Assembly (NCBI GenBank): GCA_017559505.1
Contig: JAFYSF010000029.1
Location: 1-38,574 of the forward strand
Reading direction: 5' to 3'
Source of the DNA: Paludibacteraceae bacterium
GTDB lineage: Bacteria; Bacteroidota; Bacteroidia; Bacteroidales; Paludibacteraceae
DNA length: 38,574 bases
Made by a program: the position numbers and the translations under genes. Below, piece by piece: positions 32,515 through 38,574 of the stretch. Under the pieces are notes generated by a model that was not told where the DNA came from, did not search any database, and saw only the letters and a list, made by a program, of their open reading frames with translations. The number at the start of each line of letters is the position of its first letter. Within the stretch, counting starts at the first letter, position 1.

Positions 32515-34236
32515 ATGAAAAAAAGAATCACATTAGCGGTAGCCTTAATTTTGGCTACATTTGGTATCACTAATGCGTGTACTAACTTCATCGTTGCCAA
32601 AGGTGCATCAGTAGATGGTTCTACTATGGTAACTTATGCAGCCGACTCTTATTGGCTCTATGGCGCATTGTATCACTACCCTGCTGCAACCTATCCAGAA
32701 GGTGCTATGCTCGACATCTATGAATGGGACTCTGGCGAATATCGTGGTAAAATCAAACAAGTTAGCCAAACTTACAATGTTGTTGGTAATATGAACGAAC
32801 ACCAACTCACTATTGGCGAAACAACATGGACTGGCCACACTGAACTCCAAGACACTACTGGTATTATGGACTATGGTAGCCTTATCTACGTAACACTCCA
32901 ACGCGCAAAAACTGCTCGTGAAGCTATTGTTACTATTGTCAATCTCGTAAACGAATATGGCTATTACTCAACAGGTGAATCATTCTCTATCGTTGACCCT
33001 AACGAAGCATGGATTATGGAACTCATCGGTAAAGGTCCTGGTTCAAAAGGATTTGTATGGGTAGCACGTCGTATTCCAGACAACTGCATTTCTGGTCATG
33101 CCAACCAAGCTCGTATTACAACTTTCCCACTTGAAAATCGTAAAGACAAAACTACTATTTCAAGCAAAAACCTCAAAAAAATCTATAACCCAGAGGTTAC
33201 TACTGTATATGCTCACGATGTAATCAAATTTGCTCGCGAAAAAGGCTATTACAACGGAACTGATGCTGAATTCAGCTTCTCTGATGTTTACAATCCACTT
33301 GATTTCAGTGGTGTTCGTGCTTGCGAAGCTCGCGTATGGTCGTTCTTCCGCCGCCACGACAAAACTATGGACAAATACCTCTCATACATCAAATGCGACA
33401 CTAAAGAACGTATGCCTCTTTGGATTGTACCTGAAAACAAACTTTCAGTTAAAGACCTCCAAGATGCTATGCGCGACCACTACGAAGGCACTCCACTCGA
33501 TATGTCTGTAGGTGCTGGTGCTGGTGCATTCAACTCAGTATATCGCATGACTCCGCTTATCTACAAACACAAAGGCAAAGAATACTTCCACGAACGCCCT
33601 GTTGCAACTCAACAAACAGGCTTCTCATTCATCGCTCAAATGCGCGACTTCGTTCCTGCTGAGGCTGGTGGTATCCTTTGGTTTGGTCTCGATGATGCAA
33701 CTTGCAACCTCTATGTACCAATCTACTCTTGCATCACAGAAGTTCCTGAATCAATGAGCGAAAAAAATGGCTCAATTCTCGATTTCTCTTGGACTTCTGC
33801 ATTTTGGATCAACAACTGGGTAGCTAGCATGGTATATCCACGTTATTCTATGCTTTACCCTGAAGTAAAAATGCGTCAAGACAAACTTGAAAACGAATTT
33901 TTCAACGATACAAGAGAAGCTGACGAATATGTAGTTCGACTCATTAGCGAAGGCAAAAACCAAGAAGTTAGCACATTCCTCACTCAATTCAGCAAAGGCG
34001 AAGCCGAAAAAGCTATCAACACTTGGCGCAAATTGGGCGAATACCTCATGGTTAAATATCTCGACGATGCTATCAAAGGCGAAAAAGATGGCAAATTCGA
34101 TGGCAATCACAAACGTATTCCTAACAAAGTAACTCGTCCTGGTTATTCTTCTGAATATGTTGAAAAAGAATTTGTTCGCCCTAATCCAGAACGCTTCCGC
34201 GTAAAAACAGCTGAAGAGATGGACAATCGCAAATAA
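32515..34236 (+). CDS. exported peptidase family C69 dipeptidase
   Basis: A 573-aa Ntn-hydrolase. The signal peptide is cut after Ala21, leaving Cys22 (ACTNFIVAKGASVDGSTM) as the N-terminal nucleophile, the hallmark of C69/PepD enzymes. Further family segments are GNMNEHQLTIGETTWTG, GESFSIVDPNEAWIMELIGK and SGHANQARI. Such enzymes cut dipeptides in the periplasm and suit the asaccharolytic habits of many Bacteroidales. Codons are strongly biased, suggesting high expression. The leader before the ATG is A/C-rich and includes two TTATCTA heptamers near 32445-32458. The M3 peptidase gene follows after 23 nt, so the two are probably one unit. Confidence 0.93.
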   Translation: MKKRITLAVALILATFGITNACTNFIVAKGASVDGSTMVTYAADSYWLYGALYHYPAATYPEGAMLDIYEWDSGEYRGKIKQVSQTYNVVGNMNEHQLTIGETTWTGHTELQDTTGIMDYGSLIYVTLQRAKTAREAIVTIVNLVNEYGYYSTGESFSIVDPNEAWIMELIGKGPGSKGFVWVARRIPDNCISGHANQARITTFPLENRKDKTTISSKNLKKIYNPEVTTVYAHDVIKFAREKGYYNGTDAEFSFSDVYNPLDFSGVRACEARVWSFFRRHDKTMDKYLSYIKCDTKERMPLWIVPENKLSVKDLQDAMRDHYEGTPLDMSVGAGAGAFNSVYRMTPLIYKHKGKEYFHERPVATQQTGFSFIAQMRDFVPAEAGGILWFGLDDATCNLYVPIYSCITEVPESMSEKNGSILDFSWTSAFWINNWVASMVYPRYSMLYPEVKMRQDKLENEFFNDTREADEYVVRLISEGKNQEVSTFLTQFSKGEAEKAINTWRKLGEYLMVKYLDDAIKGEKDGKFDGNHKRIPNKVTRPGYSSEYVEKEFVRPNPERFRVKTAEEMDNRK

Positions 34237-34259
34237 CAACTAACTAAATTCAAATAATT

Positions 34260-36356
34260 ATGAAAAAAGTAAGTATTTTATTAACTTTAATTTTGACACT
34301 CACAATGTGTTGCAAAAAAGCTGAGCAAAACCCATTCTTCGTAGAATCTACTGCTCCTCACGGAACTTTCCGTTTCGACCAATTGAAGAACGAACACTTC
34401 AAACCTGCTTTCGACAAAGCTATGGCTGACCACAAAGCAGAAATCGAAGCTATCATCAACAACCCAGAAGCCCCTACTTTCGAAAACACTATCGTTGCTC
34501 TCGAACGTTCAGGTGCTCTCTTCAACCACGTTGCTTCTGTATTCTTCGCTCTCGATGGCGCTGAATCTAACGACGAAATGGCTCAAATCATGATGGAGGT
34601 TATGCCTCTCATCGAAGCTCACTCTAACGAAATCAACCTCAACGAACAACTCTTCGAACGCGTTAAAGCCGTATACGAAGTTCGCGAAACTCTCGGCCTT
34701 AACACAGAAGAAACTATGTTGCTCGAAAACACATTCAAAGGCTTTGCTGACAATGGCGCAAACCTCTCTGCTGAAGACAAAGAGACTTACAAACAACTCT
34801 CTGAAAAACTCAGCCTTGCTTCTATGCGCTTCAAACAAAACTCTTTGAAAGCTACTAACGCTTATAGCCGTCTCGTAACTGACGAAGCTGAACTCGCTGG
34901 TATGCCTGCTTATTTCATGGAAATGACTGCTGCCAACGCTAAAGCTGCTGGTCAAGAAGGCTGGTTGCTCGACCTCAAAGCTACTTGCTATTCTCCACTT
35001 CTCACTTATGCCGACAATCGCGCTCTTCGCGAAGAAATCTGGCGTGCATTCAGCACTCAATGTCTTGATGGCGAATTCTCTAACGTTGAAAACATCAAAG
35101 AAATCATCAACACTCGCCTCGCTATCGCTAACCTCTTTGGTTGCAAAACATACGCTGAATATGCTCTCCGCAACCGTATGGCAGAAAAAACTGAGAACGT
35201 AACAAACCTCCTCAACGCCCTCATCGAAGCTTACGGCCCAACTACTCAAGCCGAAGTACGCGAAATGCAAGAATTTGCTAAAGCACAAGGTGCTGATTTC
35301 GAACTCATGCCTTGGGACTGGAGCTACTATGCAGAAAAACTCCAAACTGCTAAATTCGATGTCAACGACGAAATGACAAAACCTTATTTCGAACTCGAAA
35401 GCGTAAAAGCTGGCGTATTCGGTTTGGCTACAAAACTCTATGGCCTCAACTTCACTAAAAACACTGATATTCCTGTATATCACTCTGAAGTAGATGCTTA
35501 CGAAGTAACTGACGAAAACGGCAACTACGTAGCTGTTCTCTACACAGACTTCCACCCACGCGCTGGCAAACGTGCAGGTGCTTGGATGACAGAATACAAA
35601 GGTCAATGGCGCAATGCCGATGGCACTGACTCTCGTCCACACATCACTATCGTGATGAACTTCACACGTGCAACTGAAAGCACTCCAGCACTTCTCACAT
35701 TCGACGAAGTTGAAACATTCCTCCACGAATTCGGTCACGCTATCCACGGTATGGTATCTAACTGTACTTACCTCTCTATTTCAGGCACTAACGTATATCG
35801 CGACTTCGTAGAACTTCCATCACAAATCATGGAAAACTGGGCTACAGAAAAAGAATTCCTCGATGGTTGGGCTCGTCACTACCAAACAGGCGAAGCTATC
35901 CCAGCAGAACTTATCCAAAAACTCGTTGACGCATCTAACTTCAACTGCGGTTACGCATGTCTCCGTCAAGTATCATTCGGCTTGCAAGACATGGCATTCC
36001 ACACTATCACTGAAGAATTCAACGGTGACCCATGCAAAGTAGAACGCACATCAACAGCACCAACCAACTTCCTCCCAACAGTTGAAGGCACAGGTCGTTG
36101 CGTAACATTCAACCACATCTTCTCAGGTGGCTACGCAGCAGGTTACTACTCTTACAAATGGGCAGAACAACTCGATGCTGATGCATTTGCACTCTTCAAA
36201 CAAAACGGCATCTTCGACCGCGAAACAGCAATGTCATTCCTCAACAACGTATTGAGCCGTGGTGGCACAGAACACCCAATGACACTCTACAAACGCTTCC
36301 GTGGTCAAGAACCAACAATCGACGCAATGCTCCAACGCAACGGTATCAAACGTTAA
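34260..36356 (+). CDS. M3-family metallopeptidase (Dcp-like peptidyl-dipeptidase), lipoprotein
   Basis: A 698-aa zinc peptidase with a lipobox (LTMC, Cys17). The active site FLHEFGHAIHGM has the two His ligands and catalytic Glu at 489-493; a further acidic ligand is expected about 25 residues later in DFVELPSQIMENW. The region SGTNVYRDF and the C-terminal GGYAAGYYSYKWAEQLDADAF are characteristic of Dcp and oligopeptidase A. It removes C-terminal dipeptides from peptides, here probably at the periplasmic face of a membrane. It is coupled with the C69 dipeptidase, giving a two-step peptide breakdown set. Codon bias is strong, and a hairpin terminator follows. Confidence 0.95.
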   Translation: MKKVSILLTLILTLTMCCKKAEQNPFFVESTAPHGTFRFDQLKNEHFKPAFDKAMADHKAEIEAIINNPEAPTFENTIVALERSGALFNHVASVFFALDGAESNDEMAQIMMEVMPLIEAHSNEINLNEQLFERVKAVYEVRETLGLNTEETMLLENTFKGFADNGANLSAEDKETYKQLSEKLSLASMRFKQNSLKATNAYSRLVTDEAELAGMPAYFMEMTAANAKAAGQEGWLLDLKATCYSPLLTYADNRALREEIWRAFSTQCLDGEFSNVENIKEIINTRLAIANLFGCKTYAEYALRNRMAEKTENVTNLLNALIEAYGPTTQAEVREMQEFAKAQGADFELMPWDWSYYAEKLQTAKFDVNDEMTKPYFELESVKAGVFGLATKLYGLNFTKNTDIPVYHSEVDAYEVTDENGNYVAVLYTDFHPRAGKRAGAWMTEYKGQWRNADGTDSRPHITIVMNFTRATESTPALLTFDEVETFLHEFGHAIHGMVSNCTYLSISGTNVYRDFVELPSQIMENWATEKEFLDGWARHYQTGEAIPAELIQKLVDASNFNCGYACLRQVSFGLQDMAFHTITEEFNGDPCKVERTSTAPTNFLPTVEGTGRCVTFNHIFSGGYAAGYYSYKWAEQLDADAFALFKQNGIFDRETAMSFLNNVLSRGGTEHPMTLYKRFRGQEPTIDAMLQRNGIKR

Positions 36357-36369
36357 TCAAACACTATAA

Positions 36370-36399
36370 AAAAGGCTACCCACAAGGTAGCCTTTTTTT
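36370..36399 (+). terminator. terminator of the peptidase unit
   Basis: AAAGGCTACC pairs with GGTAGCCTTT, 5-nt loop, followed by a T-run. Confidence 0.88.
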
Positions 36400-36428
36400 A
36401 TTTTTTACTAAAAATATTTCATTTTCTC

Positions 36429-36461
36429 TTGACTCGTCCCTTAGGTCATGTATTAACTTTG
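36429..36461 (+). promoter_or_regulatory. promoter and probable MerR operator of the regulator gene
   Basis: TTG (36429-36431) and TAACTTTG (36454-36461) are 22 nt apart, longer than the usual 19. The spacer holds TGAC-N11-GTCA (36430-36448), with CC and GG inside. MerR-family activators typically bind such a dyad within an over-long spacer and twist the DNA to allow transcription, so self-regulation is likely. Confidence 0.55.
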
Positions 36462-36489
36462 CACTCGCTAGCAAATAAATCGTACGATT

Positions 36490-37314
36490 ATGAGTAAAAA
36501 AACAAAATTAAAAATCGGAGAGTTCTCAAAAATGATGCAGGTAACGGTAAAGGCATTACGCCACTATGAGCAAAAAGGGTTGCTCATACCCGATGAAGTG
36601 GATGAGTGGACGGGCTATCGCTACTATAATATAGTGCAAATGCAACAACTCAACACAATTCGCAAACTCCAACAACAAGGTTTTACACTCGAAGAAATCA
36701 GGGAATTGTTAGAGGATAGTGCGCAGATACCAAGTATTGACCAGTTAACTCAAAAAATAGAGGCAACAGAACGACAATTGCAATTACTAACAAATCGCCG
36801 TAACCAACTACTCAAATGGATGAAGTCTCTCAAGAAAATTAAAACAATGAAGAAATTTAGTATTCAATCTTTACCTAAGATTATCGTAGCAAGTCATCGT
36901 GAAATCATCCCTAATTATCGTGCATTAGGAGCTCTGTGTATAAATAAAATTGGTCCCGAGATGCAACGCCTCAGTTGTCAATGTCCACCTCCGGGATATT
37001 GCTTCACTATAGAGCATGGGAAAGAGCATTGTCCTACTGGAATAGATATCGAGTATTGCGAGCAAGTAGAAGAAATGGGAATCGATAGTCATATAATACA
37101 ATTCAAGCGTATACCTTTCGTACCCAAGGCTCTATGCATTAAGCATATAGGACCTTACGAGCGCTTCTACGAATCGTATGCCGAAGCCTTCATCTATATG
37201 GAAGAGAAGGGCTATAAGATAGCAGGTGATCCACGCACATGCTATATAGATGGCGCATGGAATCAAAACGACCCAGAAAAGTGGCTGTCTATCATTCAAA
37301 TCCCAATCGAGTAA
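36490..37314 (+). CDS. MerR-family regulator with GyrI-like effector domain
   Basis: A 274-aa protein. The MerR helix-turn-helix is at residues 6-75 (KIGEFSKMMQVTVKALRHYE, then GYRYYNIVQMQQLN), followed by a dimerisation coiled coil (about 85-120). A GyrI-like/BmrR-type ligand-binding domain (about 125-274) has KRIPFVPKALCIKHIGPYER and an ending WLSIIQIPIE. The combination is that of multidrug-sensing activators such as BmrR. Unusual are the clustered cysteines (SCQCPPPGYC, HCPTG, EYC) in the effector domain, which could make it metal- or redox-sensitive. No efflux gene is adjacent. Its own promoter has a MerR-type dyad. Confidence 0.92.
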   Translation: MSKKTKLKIGEFSKMMQVTVKALRHYEQKGLLIPDEVDEWTGYRYYNIVQMQQLNTIRKLQQQGFTLEEIRELLEDSAQIPSIDQLTQKIEATERQLQLLTNRRNQLLKWMKSLKKIKTMKKFSIQSLPKIIVASHREIIPNYRALGALCINKIGPEMQRLSCQCPPPGYCFTIEHGKEHCPTGIDIEYCEQVEEMGIDSHIIQFKRIPFVPKALCIKHIGPYERFYESYAEAFIYMEEKGYKIAGDPRTCYIDGAWNQNDPEKWLSIIQIPIE

Positions 37315-37329
37315 ACTTTCATACATTCA

Positions 37330-37360
37330 GTGGCGTATGTAGGATTCCTACATACGCCAC
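37330..37360 (+). terminator. strong hairpin after the MerR gene
   Basis: A perfect 14-bp stem (GTGGCGTATGTAGG with its complement) has a 3-nt loop. There is no T-run after it, so it may stabilise the 3' end rather than terminate. The remaining interval to 37552 is AT-rich and carries the second dispersed-repeat copy. Confidence 0.5.
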
Positions 37361-37452
37361 CACTATCTATTACTCTAAAATAATAAATAATTAAAACAAA
37401 AAAAACAATAATATATCAACAATAACTCTCAAATAAATTTTGCTAAAAAATA

Positions 37453-37511
37453 CCCACTCACAATGTGTACTACCCTCAAGCAAGGTGCAAGCAACCTGCA
37501 AGCAAGAAAAC
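37453..37511. repeat. dispersed modular repeat, copy 2
   Basis: CCCACTCACAATGTGTA (37453-37469), then ACCCTCAAGCAA (37472-37483), a GGTGCAAGCAA insert and CCTGCAAGCAAGAAAAC. The modules are shared with 19318-19407. The CAAGCAA core is repeated about every 11 nt. Confidence 0.6.
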
Positions 37512-37552
37512 AGTCATTTTAACGAAAACAAATTATCTAAAACAAAAAGAAT

Positions 37553-38272
37553 TTATTTAGATGTATAGCCGGCGCCGAAGAGGGCGAAGTCCATGATGGT
37601 GGGATCGTGGGGGAAGAGTTCTTTGCATTTTTGGGTGAGTTCGAGGACGGCTCGCATGTCGGCAGAGGGGCGGGTGAGAAGTCCGTGCTGATGGGCTACT
37701 CGATTGACGTGTACATCGAGCGGTATCAACAGGTCGGCAGGAGAGAATTTAGTCCATACGCCTAAATCGACTATGCCATCGCGACGCACCATCCAACGAA
37801 GGAATAGGCATAGGCGTTTGCAGGCTGACTTGGTGTTTTGTGGTATGCCGTTGACACAGAAAAGAGAAATGAGAGAGTTGAGAATTGAGAATTGAGAGTT
37901 GAGAAGAAAGGATGGAGAATGAAGAACGGCTTCTTCGAGGGTGGCATGTTGCTGATAGACAAGATAAAGGCTTTGCATTAGGTCGTGGAAGTCGCGATAG
38001 AAAAAGAGGCGATAGAAATTCTTATCAGAGTCTTTATACTCGCGCCATTGACCAGACATAACGTAATCGTATGGTTTGGCGGCCATTAGGTCATATGCCA
38101 TGCAACATTTTTTATAAATCTGGTTGCGATTGCCATAGGCAAGCCACGAACAGACTATGCCCATTACTTCGATGTCACGCTGCTCTTTACAGCGTTTGAC
38201 AACCGCCACTGGGTCGGTAGCAAAATAGCGCATATCATTGTATTCGGCTATGAGTTTTTCCCAATTAGTCAT
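37553..38272 (-). CDS. TIGR02757/DUF2400 family protein
   Basis: A 239-aa protein. The conserved C-terminal half is ACKRLCLFLRWMVRRDGIVD, LGVWTKFSPADLLIPLDVHV, then HDPTIMDFALFGAGYTSK, and the N-terminus is WEKLIAEYNDMRYFATDPVA. This family is widespread in Bacteroidota and has a helix-hairpin-helix-like layout reminiscent of DNA glycosylases, but its role is not established. Residues about 119-136 (SFLLNSQFSILNSLI) are encoded by a 7-bp tandem repeat and probably replace or extend a surface loop. It has a consensus promoter (38299-38329). Confidence 0.9.
   Translation of the reverse strand: MTNWEKLIAEYNDMRYFATDPVAVVKRCKEQRDIEVMGIVCSWLAYGNRNQIYKKCCMAYDLMAAKPYDYVMSGQWREYKDSDKNFYRLFFYRDFHDLMQSLYLVYQQHATLEEAVLHSPSFLLNSQFSILNSLISLFCVNGIPQNTKSACKRLCLFLRWMVRRDGIVDLGVWTKFSPADLLIPLDVHVNRVAHQHGLLTRPSADMRAVLELTQKCKELFPHDPTIMDFALFGAGYTSK
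37873..37921 (-). repeat. 7-bp tandem repeat inside the TIGR02757 gene
   Basis: On the plus strand GAGAGTT, GAGAATT, GAGAATT, GAGAGTT, then three decaying units. It is read in frame as a hydrophobic loop (LLNSQFSILNS). Confidence 0.8.
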
Positions 38273-38298
38273 ATTTTCTTCCTTTTTTATTCAATCCA

Positions 38299-38329
38299 CA
38301 AAAATATAACAAATAGTTTATATGACAAA
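38299..38329 (-). promoter_or_regulatory. promoter of the TIGR02757 gene
   Basis: The minus strand reads TTTG (38329-38326), 19 nt, then TATTTTTG (38306-38299): exact Bacteroidales consensus and spacing. Confidence 0.7.
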
Positions 38330-38360
38330 ATATTTAGGCGCATTTTATGTGAAGATTGCT

Positions 38361-38447
38361 GTATAGTATATTTATAGTATGTTTATAGTATATTTATCAT
38401 ATATTTATAGTATATTTATCCTATGTTGAAGGTAAGTAGAGAGTAGG
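38361..38447 (-). repeat. 11-bp-period element, copy 2 (minus orientation)
   Basis: On the minus strand CCTACTCTC, CTTACCT and AACATA are followed by six 11-mers (GGATAAATATA, CTATAAATATA, TGATAAATATA and others). This is the same element as 20267-20356, inverted. Confidence 0.75.
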
Positions 38448-38498
38448 ATTCTTCGTCAACTTAGTTGAAAGAAATACATTCATTGCTTTACATAACCC

Positions 38499-38537
38499 CC
38501 TCCGCCCGTTGGGCTCGTCCCCCTAAAACAGGGGGAC
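38499..38537. repeat. GC-rich hairpin element near the right edge
   Basis: A C-rich block (CCTCCGCCCGTTGGGC) is followed by GTCCCCC and GGGGGAC as a 7-bp stem. Its composition is quite unlike the AT-rich surroundings, suggesting a dispersed genomic repeat. No second copy lies in this window. Confidence 0.4.
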
Positions 38538-38574
38538 AATATCAGGTTATCATAGTTTTGAGTGTTTATTTTTA

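Noticed and set aside
34509..35747. A 412-codon open frame on the minus strand within the M3 peptidase gene
   Set aside because: It is antisense to a clear zinc peptidase. Its openness follows from the strong codon bias of the real gene, and its composition (rich in F, V, E, S) is that of a shadow.

Overview
The window is chromosomal DNA from a Bacteroidota bacterium, most likely order Bacteroidales. It carries the type IX secretion core (porP-porK-porL-porM-porN), a TamL-type lipoprotein and a C69 dipeptidase. Several intergenic regions match the Bacteroidales promoter consensus (TTTG, about 19 nt, TAnnTTTG), with few Shine-Dalgarno-like sequences. Genus cannot be settled by eye. No rRNA, tRNA or CRISPR array was seen.

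Bases 1 to about 12,240, almost all on the minus strand, look like an accessory region. It holds a truncated ORF beside a MITE-like element (170-367) and an operon-like run of small unknown proteins (423-3313) built from two recurring modules, one with a PHxH motif. A decayed copy of the PHxH gene follows (3343-3716), then an AbiEi/AbiEii toxin-antitoxin pair with a palindrome over its start codon (3717-5261). Last is a four-gene run reading LRR_5 protein, PD-(D/E)XK nuclease (AddB-like), UvrD/AddA-like helicase-nuclease, short LRR_5 protein (12040 down to 5410).

Bases 12,250 to 22,200 are housekeeping and metabolic: a small conserved protein, dnaX, an MsbA-like ABC exporter with an iron-dependent alcohol dehydrogenase, a lipoprotein, a promoter-driven structured RNA of about 310 nt with no ORF (18925-19235), elongation factor P, a methyltransferase with a cobalamin adenosyltransferase, and a DUF2795-like protein.

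Bases 22,247 to 28,142 are the T9SS operon: PorP (outer membrane), PorK and PorN (periplasmic ring), PorL and PorM (inner-membrane motor). A beta-barrel protein, a TrmH-family RNA methyltransferase and tamL follow, the last two divergent from a mirror-image promoter. Then come two exported peptidases (C69 and M3), a MerR/GyrI regulator and a TIGR02757 protein.

The most unusual structure is a set of tandem repeats with a 7-bp unit at nine places from 12,855 rightwards. Several lie directly before start codons, two cover the -33 region of promoters, and two are inside coding sequence (dnaX and the TIGR02757 gene). None was seen in the left 12 kb. There is also an 11-bp-period element present twice in opposite orientation (20267-20356 and 38361-38447). 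The best candidates for an undescribed system are the PHxH cluster, the LRR/helicase-nuclease operon and the 310-nt RNA.
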